Below the pieces are notes generated by a model. It saw nothing but the letters and a program-made list of their open reading frames with translations, was not told the origin of the DNA and searched no databases. A stretch of 64,000 nucleotides of DNA from Reticulitermes speratus (Eukaryota > Arthropoda > Insecta > Blattodea > Rhinotermitidae), in contig JAJKFL010000004.1 of assembly GCA_021186555.1 (NCBI GenBank), positions 7,802,001-7,866,000 on the forward strand, written 5' to 3'. Both the position numbers and the translations under genes were made by a program. Positions 27,601 through 32,077 of this stretch are shown here, piece after piece; the stretch's first letter is position 1; each line of letters opens with the position of its first letter.

Positions 27601-30365
27601 CTGTTTTTGTTGAAATGGTGGACGTGAAGGAGCAGCGTGTTTGCATCAAGTCTTCCTTCAAAATTGGCAAAGAGTGTGGCAAAAACTCACCAAATGCTTA
27701 AACAAGCATTTGGTGATGACGCTTTGGGTCAGACACAAACCTGCCACTGGTTTAACCGGTTTAAAAATGACCGAACGTCAGTTGCCCATGACGAACGTTC
27801 TGGACGACCTTCAACTGACACACAGCTGGAAAATGTTGCAAAACTGCATGGGGTTATCCGCGAGGACTGTAGGCAAACGATCCGTGAAGTTTGCAACATT
27901 GTGGGACTGTCATATGGGACATACCAGCACATTTCGTCGGATGAACTGAACATGAGGCGGACTGCTGCAAAATTCATGCGAAGGCTGCTGACTGATGACT
28001 AGAACCAGCATCGGCTGGAAGTCAGCATGGAACTTAAGGAGCAGGTCAGAAATGACCCATACTTCCTTTCCAAGGTCGTAACTGGTGATGAAAGTTGGAT
28101 TTATGGGTACGACCCTGAAACAAAACAGCAGTCGTCCCAGTGGAAGCGTCCATCTTCACCCCGACCGAAGAAAGTGCGGCAAGTGAAAAGTAATGTGAAG
28201 TCAATGCTGATCTGCTTTTTCGACACTGATGGGATTACCTGTAAGGAATCCGTCCCTCCAGGTCAGACCATCAATGCGAAGTTCTACTGCAACGGCCTTA
28301 GGTGGCTTAGAGAGAACATGATACGGAAGCAAACAGACATGGCACACAAACAACTGGGTGTTCCATCACGACAGCGCGCCTGCGCACACCGCTTTGGCTG
28401 TGCAGCAGTTTTGGGCCTCCAAAAACATGACGGTCATCCCCCACCCCCTTACTCGCCTGATTTAACCCCCTGTGACTTCTTCCTCTTCCCCAAGATGAAA
28501 ATTAACTTGAAGGGGTGAATATTTGACCCCATAGAGGAGATCCAGGCCGAATCGCAGAAGATGCTGAAGACACTGACACAAAAGGACTTCCAGGACAGCT
28601 TCTGATTGTGGCAGAAACATTGGGATCGTTGTGTGCACTCCCAAGGGAGGGGATGGTGGCAATTAGGACTTCGAGTGTGTCTGCTTTTTTTTTTTTTTCT
28701 GATACATTTCGGGAACTTTTGGTTAGCACCTCGTATCAGAGTCCTTGAGAAGCTAATAGTTTCACAGGCAGTTGAGAAATTCCTGACATTTTATGTAACC
28801 TGAAGGTTTATTACCATCTTCACTTTAATATTATCCTCCCATCTGTGCCTAGGTCTTCCAAGTGGTCTCTTTCAAGTGGTCTCTTTCATGCAGGTTTCCC
28901 CACTGAAGACCTTTGTGTATTTTTCTTCTCCTGTATATGTGCCACATAAACCACCCATCTTATATCTTACCCAGCTGATCTGACATAAGAATGTTATATT
29001 TGCAAACATTGGTTTACAAAAATCCCTGCCCAAAGTCCATATGACATAGTCTTTCCTTTATATTTACAATTTTCACTAATGTGTGAAAAGCCTCCTGAAT
29101 TATCTCTGCTTCTGCATGTACTGTTATTAATCATTTGGCTAAATCTTTTGATTGTCATCCTTTGGATGTCTACCTTTCACTTGTTATTCTGTACCTCTCC
29201 CGAGTATTTTGTTTGTATTGTGTAACGTGTAACTTTGATATTGGAGGCGGTATGTGAAAGAGTACTGCACACATCTATTTATATGTATCTCTTGCATTAG
29301 AGTTCTTGTAATATGATGTATGAATGTTTGGGACTCAGATTCATATATCACAGTAGGCCTGTACAGAAGTTAACTCTTCAGATTAAATTACATCCATGTT
29401 TGATGCTGGCCTGAAACAACATGTGTTATGGTGAGAGCCATGCAGAAACCATGCATGTCCCTGCCAGAACCAACTCTTGAGAAGCTGGACTGGATCATAC
29501 TTTTCAATTTCCCTGACATCTTAACAGAAACTGCAGTGGACCCAAACATAATCCATTGTTTTATTAAAGCAACAGGAAATTGGGTAACTCTCCAATGTAT
29601 GTAATTAACCCTTTGGTGCCAAACAATGCTTATGCTTTGTTGCAGGGTGGAGGGTTGAATTTCTAAACTGTGCTGCATATGTGTTGACCAGTTTTGGCCA
29701 CTCTTGCATGACCCTGTTGGAGTTTTTCCTTGGGCCTTTGTTCTTGTTTTTTTTCTGATAAGCATTTGTGTGAAAAAAATTGTATCCTGTATTTTAAATC
29801 CCAGTGTTTTGCAGGCTGCACTGTGCATTAATTTTGGCACTGAAGGGTTAAAGAGTGTGAAGTAAAAGGATGATTTTCATCACGAAGTCCATGAACAGCA
29901 GTTTATGTAGAAGTGTTCTGACAAGGATGGGGTTAACATTGAATGTTGCCATTACAAATTTTTCTTTTAAACTGTTGTTCTATAAGTCATACTTGGAGTA
30001 AATATGGTTAACTGAAGTTGTGTATGTTGCAGAATGTTTCAACGACACCATCTTTGACTCTAATAACACATACTTGCTGATTTCACTGTGTATGTTGCAG
30101 AATGTTTCAATGACACCACCTTTGATTCGCTTAACACATACTTTCTGATTACACTGAAGTTGTTTATGTTGCAGAACGTTTCAACGAGACCATCTTTGAC
30201 TCTCTGAACACATACTTGCTGAACATCTGTGAGGTGTGTGGCAGCAGCCAGTGTCCATACTGTCCAATCTACAACCTGGCCTCTGTCCTGCCAGTTCCTG
30301 TGACAGTGATACTAATAACCTGTTTCATCACAGTCCTGCGGCACTTTCACTCGGCCTACCAGTAA
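1838..30365 (+). CDS. Mcr: Macroglobulin complement-related protein (Mcr/TEP6-like), 20 exons, 5'-partial
   Basis: Alpha-2-macroglobulin/complement/TEP family protein. Twenty exons join in one frame with consistent phases and GT-AG borders, giving 3608 coding bases (about 1201 residues) and a TAA stop at 30363-30365. Domain order is MG domains, a six-Cys LDL-receptor class A module (exons 6-7), MG7/A2M (exons 7-8), CUB (9-10), a thioester-like domain (11-16), a receptor-binding domain (17-19) and a Cys-rich tail with a hydrophobic segment (20). The LDLa insert, plus a thioester motif reduced to DSAEQ (Cys lost), is the known hallmark of insect Mcr rather than true TEPs. In Drosophila, Mcr is a septate-junction protein also linked to phagocytosis and autophagy signalling; these roles are transferred by homology. 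Fly Mcr is about 1760 residues, so roughly 550 N-terminal residues must be encoded left of the window. No promoter is visible. Confidence 0.93.
2170..2340 (+). mobile_element. LINE 3' fragment, heavily decayed
   Basis: Contains the degraded signature 'GGTAAGATAATATTGAAATG' followed by a Trp/Asp-rich stretch. This corresponds to the '[10 protein letters not shown]...GMDWIDLAQDR' C-terminal region of a common insect non-LTR reverse transcriptase. The same family is clearer at 9630, 25580, 28740 and 62628. Confidence 0.45.
2412..2587 (+). CDS. Mcr: Mcr exon 2 of window (MG domain)
   Basis: Acceptor TTACAG ends at 2411 and donor GTGAAC starts at 2588. The exon completes the Gly codon started in the previous exon and ends in phase 0. 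It encodes YDENRRARELLIDIQSMRIT and ends in VSTSTRDAK, continuous with the next exon. Confidence 0.88.
3200..3664 (+). mobile_element. TTAA-flanked MITE, family M1 copy 1, split by a foldback insertion
   Basis: Starts after TTAA with CCTTTAAATGAC and continues GGTATTTAAATTTTAGCGCA, as in four other copies. Its right end (GTTTAAAGG) is interrupted by the element at 3427-3652. Ends pair as CCTTTAAATGACC against GGTCATTTAAAGG; the TTAA flanks suggest mobilisation by a piggyBac-type transposase (inference). Confidence 0.75.
3427..3652. mobile_element. Foldback element 1 with hammerhead-like cores and 13-bp target duplication
   Basis: A near-perfect palindrome (arms 3425-3518 and 3528-3621, 9-base loop) is followed by a 31-base asymmetric tail. 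The direct repeat TTGTTTAAAGGTT flanks it at 3414-3426 and 3653-3665, a 13-bp target duplication. Each arm holds CTGAGGA, a stem (GGGGAC/GTCCCC), GAAAC, GTT and GTA: + strand 3538-3575, minus strand 3471-3508. Confidence 0.85.
3735..3986 (+). CDS. Mcr: Mcr exon 3 of window (MG5/A2M_N_2 region)
   Basis: Eighty-four whole codons between TTGCAG and GTGAGT, phase 0 on both sides. The peptide starts VGEYIILHVQSNFYMDVFNY and ends DSLTFPVNGISRNN. This matches the MG5 part of A2M-family proteins, where a membrane-lipid-like YIIMSKG strand is followed by a conserved VVVYHVGRYGDIVADS block. Confidence 0.93.
4045..4870 (+). other. Intron sequence, nothing recognised
   Basis: Intron between Mcr exons 3 and 4 of the window; no further exon, RNA gene or clear repeat was seen before the Tigger element. 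Confidence 0.5.
4879..6373 (+). mobile_element. Tigger (pogo group) DNA transposon, internally deleted
   Basis: Perfect inverted ends CAGTGAAACCTCTATCCATC... at 4879 and its complement ending at 6373, with TA duplications at 4877-4878 and 6374-6375. An internal repeat of the end motif (CCCGCATGTATCGT / CCCGTATGTATCGTT) lies near each terminus. The element carries the C-terminal part of a transposase; the N-terminal DNA-binding domain is largely missing. Confidence 0.92.
5092..5887 (+). pseudogene. Tigger transposase remnant (DDE endonuclease)
   Basis: One frame runs from the end of the CENP-B-like HTH (RFKDRHGLVYKKLFGE) through the catalytic domain. First Asp is in YNADETGLFY, second in LLFVDNCAAHP and third in LQPLDLGVIK, the DDD pattern of Tigger proteins. 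A single in-frame TAA at 5378-5380 (after NSDGTD) breaks it, and the N-terminal half of the protein is absent. The reading ends at TGA 5885-5887. Inactive as it stands. Confidence 0.9.
6841..6990 (+). CDS. Mcr: Mcr exon 4 of window (MG6 region)
   Basis: Fifty codons, phase 0 on both sides, after the strong acceptor TCTGTTTCAG and before GTAAGG. The sequence GAYVGLSGIDRAFYTMQAGN corresponds to the family's conserved 'VDKSVLLL..GN.L' strand just before the bait-like region. Confidence 0.94.
7296..7625 (+). mobile_element. tRNA-derived SINE, family S1
   Basis: Head contains an A-box-like TAGCATAGTGAGTAG and a B-box-like GGTTTGAATACCG. The body has GGGCCCAC and the tail GTGGAGCTATACCTTCA ... CATGTCATG. 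Related copies are at 9328, 12183, 31080, 57855 and 62128. Confidence 0.7.
7700..8880 (+). other. Intron sequence, nothing recognised
   Basis: Long AT-rich intron between Mcr exons 4 and 5; no coding similarity or clear repeat. Confidence 0.5.
8893..9032 (+). CDS. Mcr: Mcr exon 5 of window (bait-like region)
   Basis: The acceptor is a TTTTTAG tract ending at 8892. The donor GTAAGT begins at 9033, leaving two bases of a Glu codon. It encodes VITKMGTFDEQTNGTFIHKW and ends GIDANRTFE, with two N-glycosylation sequons. A foldback insertion begins 14 bases after the exon, and its target duplication contains this donor. Confidence 0.92.
9047..9262. mobile_element. Foldback element 2, inserted at the exon 5 splice donor
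   Basis: Arms near 9087-9148 and 9198-9260 pair (TCAGGTCTCCTGGGATGT against ACATCACAGAAGACCTGA, with gaps). A 14-bp direct repeat with one mismatch flanks it: GTAAGTAATATTTA at 9033-9046 and GTAAATAATATTTA at 9263-9276. The head resembles the heads of foldbacks at 14216 and 50300. The core motifs are decayed (TTGATGA ... GAAAC). Confidence 0.75.
9328..9612 (+). mobile_element. tRNA-derived SINE, family S1
   Basis: tRNA-like head (TAGTGTAGTGACTAGGCTTT, then TAATTCAATTCCC), the body CCCATCCAGCCTCC...GGGGTAAC, and the tail GGAGCTGTACCTTCATTCCC followed by CATGTCATG. Confidence 0.72.
9630..9860 (+). mobile_element. LINE 3' fragment (reverse transcriptase C-terminus)
   Basis: An open stretch encodes GREEKCIQRFDRKAWREGI and then RWDGDIKMVLREMGWATMDL. 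This matches the C-terminal '[30 protein letters not shown]' tail of a common insect non-LTR element. It is 5'-truncated. Confidence 0.7.
9998..10161 (+). CDS. Mcr: Mcr exon 6 of window (LDL receptor class A module)
   Basis: Completes the Glu codon of the previous exon and ends one base into a Cys codon finished by exon 7. It encodes five of the six LDLa cysteines (DYC, HEC, GRC, KKC, DC) and the calcium-binding acidic motif DCEDGTDE. LDLa modules bind ligands in a Ca2+-dependent way. One inserted at this point of an A2M-type protein is the distinguishing feature of Mcr. Confidence 0.96.
10200..10450 (-). mobile_element. Possible decayed SINE
   Basis: Contains a B-box-like GTGGGTTCAGTTCTTG and a poly(T) run at 10276-10288. 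Homology to the other SINEs here is weak. Confidence 0.35.
10531..10766 (+). mobile_element. MITE family M1 copy 2
   Basis: Runs from CCTTTAAACAACCGGGTTGG to GGTCGTTTAAAGA, followed by TTAA. The interior matches copy 1 (TTTAAATTTTAGCGCATGG, ATTTGAACAGAAAAAGATA). Confidence 0.8.
10860..11530 (+). repeat. Dispersed repeat F, copy 1, split by a SINE
   Basis: On either side of the SINE the sequence translates to FDVLIAVTMKIVIFWNFMPC and then SLIKIYQCFGRICC. This peptide-like signature recurs at 34310 and 48205, so it is a dispersed repeat, not a host exon. Its class is not known to me. Confidence 0.55.
10925..11337 (-). mobile_element. tRNA-derived SINE, family S4, with 13-bp target duplication
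   Basis: The 13-bp repeat TTTATGCCATGTA lies at 10912-10924 and 11338-11350. On the minus strand the head has an A box (TGGACTAGTGGTTAGCGTG) and a B box (GGGTTCGATCCCG). The tail is a (TTA)n run at 10923-10947. Direction and duplication are typical of LINE-mobilised SINEs. Confidence 0.9.
11638..11861 (+). CDS. Mcr: Mcr exon 7 of window (end of LDLa, start of MG7/A2M)
   Basis: Supplies the sixth LDLa Cys, then the A2M signature region: NVWLWEDINIGPHGRYLFTV followed by PVPERPAHWMVSAFSVSP. This parallels 'ETWLW' and 'TTW...AFSVS' of the family. A dibasic RIKR (11691-11702) precedes it and fits the furin consensus R-X-K-R. Phase 0 at the end; donor GTAAGC. Confidence 0.95.
12183..12440 (+). mobile_element. 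SINE, family S1, decayed
   Basis: Head TATGTAGATACTAGGCTATG and GGGCTGGATGACTGAGGAGG, then a tail resembling AAGAACATGTGGAGCTGCAC. Same order of motifs as the copy at 9328. Confidence 0.6.
12588..12764 (+). CDS. Mcr: Mcr exon 8 of window (MG7/A2M)
   Basis: Fifty-nine codons, phase 0. It encodes YVGVLPFFINVEMPMTSRQG and EQVGIRVTVFNYMPAPIEAT, which match the 'PFFV.L.LPYSV.RGE...V.VFNYL' block that A2M, C3 and TEP proteins share. Confidence 0.95.
13106..13288 (+). CDS. Mcr: Mcr exon 9 of window (CUB)
   Basis: Sixty-one codons, phase 0, between ATGCAG and GTGGGT. It encodes a strand-rich segment ending TRLGDIRVTIHASTLIGKDT and LHVE, the 'P...G.I.I.V.A.S....D.V.R.L.V..EG' pattern that leads into the CUB domain. 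Confidence 0.93.
13770..14200 (+). other. Intron sequence, nothing recognised
   Basis: AT-rich intron between Mcr exons 9 and 10. Confidence 0.4.
14216..14388. mobile_element. Foldback element 3, centre deleted
   Basis: Head GATTCTCACGGTGGTG, then CTCTTGGGATGTAACTGAGC, paired imperfectly with the right end (TCACATTCTGGAAGAGTTGA). Flanks AAATAGTGTTG (14205-14215) and AAATACAGTGTTG (14389-14401) look like a slightly decayed duplication. A GTTTCAGAGG core remnant is inside. Confidence 0.6.
14551..14787 (+). CDS. Mcr: Mcr exon 10 of window (CUB to start of thioester-like domain)
   Basis: Seventy-nine codons, phase 0. It starts ADGLPQYRHQSILLDLSNRA, the family's 'EG...+..+S.L.DL' strand, and ends NATSLLNLPM, the residues that immediately precede the thioester motif in TEPs and complement proteins. 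Confidence 0.94.
15347..15398. repeat. Short inverted repeat (hairpin)
   Basis: ATCTGGCTTAACTTCCT pairs with AGGAAGTTAATCCAGAT across about 12 bases, one mismatch. It lies in the intron before the DSAEQ exon; no function is evident. Confidence 0.5.
15802..15986 (+). CDS. Mcr: Mcr exon 11 of window (thioester-like domain; motif lost)
   Basis: Begins exactly at the thioester position. Where active members have GCGEQ, this reads DSAEQ, so the Cys needed for the internal thioester is absent while Glu-Gln is kept. Conserved flanks follow: NIGYQRTLSFMKEDGSFSLF. It ends two bases into a Trp codon. No covalent target attachment is expected from this protein. Confidence 0.96.
16217..16311 (+). pseudogene. 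5S rRNA-like sequence (5S pseudogene or 5S-derived SINE head)
   Basis: CCCGATCAGTTACTGAAGTT and then GTTGGTGCTTGGATGGGTAG, followed by CAGGGAATACCATGTACCAT, track the internal promoter half of 5S rRNA (CCGATCACCGAAGTTAAGC, GGTTAGTACTTGGATGGG, CTGGGAATACC). The 5' half is not recognisable and there are many substitutions, so it is not a functional 5S gene. The sequence after it may be a SINE body. Confidence 0.65.
17435..17537 (+). CDS. Mcr: Mcr exon 12 of window (thioester-like domain)
   Basis: Completes the Trp codon and ends in phase 0. It encodes NQSASSVWLTSFVAQTLQEA and FIYIDPE, the classic 'S.WLTAFV...F.QA...I.ID' helices of the TED. It lies after the TTTTTTTACAG acceptor. Confidence 0.95.
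17641..17873 (+). mobile_element. MITE family M1 copy 3 (best preserved)
   Basis: TTAA, then CCTTTAAATGACCGGGATGG, through to CAGGTCATTTAAAGG, then GTAA (one-base change from TTAA). The ends are 13-bp inverted repeats and the length is 233 bp. Confidence 0.85.
17941..18132 (+). CDS. Mcr: Mcr exon 13 of window (thioester-like domain)
   Basis: Sixty-four codons, phase 0. VISKAVSWVLKHQSMDGAFY and SLTAHVLIMLDTVKDL match the 'A..WL...Q..DG.F.E' and 'LTA.V...L' TED helices. Confidence 0.95.
18427..18760 (+). mobile_element. MITE family M1 copy 4, with a (TC)n expansion
   Basis: Starts TTAAATGACTGGGTTGGTAT and ends GCTGGTCATTTTAAAGG before TTAA. It is longer than its relatives because of an internal TC-rich microsatellite. 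Confidence 0.8.
18625..18725. repeat. (TG)n/(TC)n microsatellite
   Basis: A short GT run and then a long CT-rich tract, inside MITE copy 4. Confidence 0.9.
19526..19759 (-). mobile_element. MITE family M1 copy 5, reverse orientation
   Basis: The complement of the family interior is visible (TTATCTTTTTCTGTTCAAAT, CATGCGCTAAAATTTAAATA). TTAA lies at 19522-19525 and 19760-19763. Confidence 0.8.
20334..20520 (+). CDS. Mcr: Mcr exon 14 of window (thioester-like domain)
   Basis: Sixty-two codons plus one base. It encodes an amphipathic helical stretch (AVRWLERNLKLLDEHGEPFE, then VAIVAYALMLSKA), typical of the TED alpha-barrel repeat 'A...L......D.Y..A..AYAL'. Confidence 0.94.
20821..20940 (-). 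mobile_element. Possible SINE head, decayed
   Basis: The minus strand reads GGCTCAGCTCAGGTAGTTAG and then AGGTTCAATTGCAGG, resembling tRNA A and B boxes. Confidence 0.4.
21050..21180 (+). mobile_element. LINE 3' fragment, decayed
   Basis: TTGGGAGGATAGTATTAAAG followed by a GGTGAATGG stretch corresponds to the 'WEDNIK...' tail of the LINE family at 9630. Confidence 0.5.
21190..22100 (+). other. Intron sequence; short mariner-like echoes only
   Basis: AT-rich intron before exon 15. The stretch near 21740-21830 is weakly reminiscent of a mariner 3' coding end (FLLFIKSGPM.FLLVWHVKG), too weak to call. Confidence 0.3.
22204..22433 (+). CDS. Mcr: Mcr exon 15 of window (thioester-like domain)
   Basis: Continues the Gly codon and ends with GGWASTQ, which with the next exon gives GGWASTQDSAVAMRAL. 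This is the invariant 'GGF.STQDT..AL.AL' motif of A2M-family proteins. It contains YDSTNIQATAYALMTYV. Confidence 0.96.
22816..22977 (+). CDS. Mcr: Mcr exon 16 of window (end of TED, start of CUB/RBD link)
   Basis: Fifty-four codons, phase 0, between TTACAG and GTATGC. It begins DSAVAMRALIEYTVRQRIRD, followed by a beta-strand region (LSVTIEAT, LYVNEKNL). Confidence 0.95.
23342..23535 (+). CDS. Mcr: Mcr exon 17 of window (start of receptor-binding region)
   Basis: Sixty-four codons plus two bases. It encodes AGYAILQMSVQYNVDIPKFQ, the 'G.G.A..Q....YN' strand of the family, and ends at HCCQ(R). Confidence 0.94.
23810..23968. mobile_element. Tigger-like MITE
   Basis: Ends CAGTTGAACCCAGTTATAAC and (complement of the right end) CAGCTGAACTTGGTTATAAC, with TA at 23808-23809 and 23969-23970. 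The end layout is the same type as the Tigger element at 4879, but the sequence differs. Confidence 0.82.
24278..25001 (+). mobile_element. Pogo/Tigger-type transposon, internally deleted
   Basis: Inverted ends CTGTATATTTTCGAATCTAA / CCGTATATTCTCGAATCTAA with TA flanks at 24276-24277 and 25002-25003. The subterminal motif CGAATCTAATCCGCA is repeated. Inside, an ATG at 24595 starts a peptide with SYTAKFKREV. After a frameshift comes CAEENGNRKAAAIFGVDESN followed by VRLWRKHK, the HTH DNA-binding domain of pogo-type transposases. The catalytic domain is absent, replaced by AT-rich sequence. Confidence 0.87.
25580..25790 (+). mobile_element. LINE 3' fragment
   Basis: Reads in broken frames as VPLGRS, then GVEWRGSVNMVMKHWVLLKG. 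These correspond to 'GRP...', 'DRWRALVNMVMNLRVPLKAG' of the shared LINE family. Confidence 0.6.
26162..26336 (+). CDS. Mcr: Mcr exon 18 of window (receptor-binding domain)
   Basis: Completes the Arg codon. It encodes WTNLNESIRSGLAVLDVTIP and TGYIVQQQDLDAYI, matching 'S.MAI.DV.MPSGY' of A2M receptor-binding domains. Phase 0 end; the donor GTGAGT lies 17 bases before a hAT MITE. Confidence 0.94.
26354..26962. mobile_element. Non-autonomous hAT element with perfect 8-bp duplication
   Basis: Ends CAGTGGTATTCAACCTGGGG and its complement ...GGTTGAATACCACTG. CTTTATAT is duplicated exactly at 26346-26353 and 26963-26970. GGGGGTACG repeats lie near both ends. No transposase remains. It begins 17 bases after the exon 18 donor. 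Confidence 0.93.
27257..27362 (+). CDS. Mcr: Mcr exon 19 of window (receptor-binding domain)
   Basis: Thirty-five codons plus one base. It encodes CVNFTIERWYPVANMSRYLP and RVYDYYAP, the terminal strands of the RBD ('C..F......VAN..P..V.VYDYY.P'). Donor GTAAGG follows; a LINE tail begins about 20 bases later. Confidence 0.94.
27413..28733 (+). mobile_element. mariner-family transposon
   Basis: About 28-bp inverted ends (CGAAGTGCTGCCCAAAAATT / CGAGGTGCTAACCAAAAGTT) with TA at 27411-27412 and 28734-28735. Total 1321 bp, a normal full length for mariner. It encodes one transposase, now broken. Confidence 0.95.
27615..28664 (+). pseudogene. mariner transposase, multiply broken
   Basis: ATG at 27615 starts MVDVKEQRVCIK. 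A frameshift near 27672 leads into THQMLKQAFGDD and the HTH. TAG at 28000-28002 follows LLTDD. The first Asp is in VTGDESWIYGYDPE, and CFFDTDGI follows. A frameshift near 28350 hides the second Asp block (HHDSAPAH is legible in another frame). The frame returns near 28450 for PYSPDLTPCDFFLFPKMK with the third Asp (DD34D type). TGA occurs at 28516-28518 and again just after DFQDSF. Inactive. Confidence 0.93.
29609..29847. mobile_element. TTAA-flanked MITE (family M2)
   Basis: TTAA at 29605-29608 and 29848-29851; inverted ends CCCTTTGGTGCC / CCCTTCAGTGCC. Similar single ends occur near 17229 and 25041. Confidence 0.75.
30013..30174 (+). other. Two extra tandem copies of the terminal exon's 5' end and acceptor
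   Basis: The block TATGTTGCAG|AA.GTTTCAA.GA.ACC occurs three times, with exon starts at 30033, 30101 and 30175 (spacing 68 and 74). Each has its own AG acceptor and keeps the frame at the junction. From 30033 the frame stays open to TGA at 30146-30148; from 30101 it stays open to TGA at 30205-30207. Both tails lack the cysteine cluster and hydrophobic segment. Copies 1 and 2 encode ECFND where copy 3 encodes ERFNE. Whether they are used cannot be told from sequence. Confidence 0.85.
30175..30365 (+). CDS. Mcr: Mcr terminal coding exon (Cys cluster and hydrophobic C-terminus)
   Basis: Chosen as the main terminal exon because it alone keeps a long frame. It encodes RFNETIFDSLNTYLLNICEV, then a CX2C-X5-CX2C cluster (ICEVCGSSQCPYC), then the hydrophobic LASVLPVPVTVILITCFITV with a short basic tail ending HSAYQ and TAA. 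The hydrophobic segment could be a C-terminal membrane anchor with a short tail; that is inference. Two earlier near-copies of the exon start, with acceptors, lie just upstream. Confidence 0.9.
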
Positions 30366-31070
30366 CCTGAGCGGTTAGCATAGTGTGACTTCCACATGAA
30401 TGTTCTGTTGGTAATGTAGTTGTACAGGTGGAAATATTCATGAGAGGCAGCAAGGAAAGTTGAGGTAACTTGTACAAGCCCAAAACATTAGTCACTTGCT
30501 CAGGAATAGTAAACAATGTGTCACAGATGTGTGTGTGTGTGTGTATGAGGGGGGAAATGGGAAGGTAGCAGAAGTGGTGAGGAGAGAGGTGAAAAGGTAA
30601 TGAGTAACGGCAGATAAGTGTCACAGTTTTACTTTCCGCTTGTTCTTCCAGTGCTACCTGTTGGAACTGCGATGGCATCTCAGGGTTCCTCTGCTATTCC
30701 TATGTAAGGCAGCAGTACTTTACCTTAACCTTCCCCCACTCTCTAAACCCCAGTGTCATGGCAGTGCCAGCAGACTAGGGCATTAGTTCTATTTCGTACA
30801 GGCTGATGGACGAAGAGCCTCCAGTCTCTTCCATCTTGCCACAGTCTTTCCTTTTGAACTTCTTGCCACCTTTCTCTTGCTGATATTTTTCAGTACCTGG
30901 CTCAACCATATTTTTTTTTTGGTTGTCTCATAGATCTGATTCTTTTAAATTTTAATGTTAATGTATTTCATGGTATTTGTGTTCTGCCCATTCTTTCTAC
31001 CTGGGCAGAACCTTGTAGGCATTGTCTTGTAACTGTATTTTTTGGTATTTATAATATGACAAAGCCTCTA
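30366..31070 (+). other. Probable Mcr 3' UTR, proximal part
   Basis: Follows the stop directly; no gene seen. It contains a short GT run (30528-30543). No AATAAA was noticed close to the stop; the first clear ones on this strand lie far downstream (for example 33761-33766), so the 3' end is undetermined. Confidence 0.5.
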
Positions 31071-31079
31071 TTCTACTCT

Positions 31080-31375
31080 AGTTTGCATAATCTCATATTG
31101 TGTTGCTATCCTGCTTTGATTTGGAGTTGGCAGCCGTGCAGTACTGTGTGATGACTACTGACAGGCTGCAAACTGGCTTTTGGGTTCTTGCAGCCGTATA
31201 CAGATCAGCTGTTCTTGTGCCTGCTGGGCACTAAGGGTTCTTTCCATAGGGTAAAGTAGCCGAAGTGTGCAGCTGGCTGCCCATTTCCATGTAGTGCCCA
31301 GGTTAAGAATGCGTGGAACTGTATATTTACTCCACCCATATGCCTTCATAATGTGGTGCTTAGGGTAGCATAATT
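31080..31375 (+). mobile_element. SINE, family S1, decayed
   Basis: The tail GTTAAGAATGCGTGGAACTG followed by CCATATGCCTTCATAATG matches the copies at 7296 and 9328; the head is poorly preserved. Confidence 0.55.
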
Positions 31376-31694
31376 GTTATATTTACTGTCCCTATCAAAT
31401 ATGTACTTATTTATGCAAATGCAATTTGATTTTCATCCAGTGCTGGATATAGAGACGACAGTTGTGTAGCTAGGTAAATAGGTGTCAACATTTTGAAGCA
31501 GTGTGCTGCGTTCTCCTTCATGGTGTTTACCCTGAAGATGGATATGTTGGAACCTAACTACTAAACTACATGCTGTAAGATCCCAGAAGAACATAGACGT
31601 TACATAAGGTTGCCTGTTGTCTGCTTTACTCCATTTTATCTCTGTGACTACACATCACAGTTTGCGGTACCTTAATGTGCTATAGGCTTACAAT

Positions 31695-31765
31695 ATTTTG
31701 ACAGTTCTGCGGAGTGATGGCTTATGGACTGAAAGGCCAAGGTTTGCTTGCAGGAGTACTGGAAT
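31695..31765 (+). mobile_element. SINE head fragment
   Basis: GTGATGGCTTATGGACTGAA and AGGCCAAGGTTTGCTTGCAG resemble the S1 head order. Confidence 0.35.
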
Positions 31766-32077
31766 CCTCTTTATCACAGCCACATCAGTACCGGTTATGG
31801 GGTCCCATCAGTATCCTGCACAAAAATCAAACACAATACACAATGTGTTATGGGAAACGAATGTAAGTTTAATATATGTACAATCGTTATGTATAGGTAG
31901 TTTTAGGTAATGTTTATTTTCCAGATTCTCATGACCATGGCGTCCAAACAGTAAGATATCCTAAAGAGAGCTACAAAGTAGCATACCACTTTTGATTGGA
32001 GGCTTTATTTATTTCCTTCCACCCAATTCTTCTAAGAAACATCAATGTGTGATTAACAGCTAAATGAACTATAGATA

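Larger units (their letters stand above)
27383..29395 (-). mobile_element. LINE copy (3' part), interrupted by a mariner
   Basis: On the minus strand, broken frames give GRDFCKPMF, KMGGLCGTYTGEEKYTKVFS and RPRHRWEDNIKV, the C-terminal region of the shared LINE family. A 3' UTR and a tail then end at GTTAACTAACCAATAGACCA (27383-27402). Removing the mariner and one TA gives CAACTCCATG-TATCAGAGTCC. This matches ACTCCATGGAGCAGAGTCC at 62648, showing that the LINE is the older insertion. Confidence 0.82.

Noticed and set aside
27641..27949. Second frame inside the mariner
   Set aside because: A shadow of the transposase, which is identified in the other frame by its HTH and catalytic motifs.
29388..29840. 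150-codon minus-strand frame
   Set aside because: It spans intron sequence and the M2 MITE and resembles no protein.
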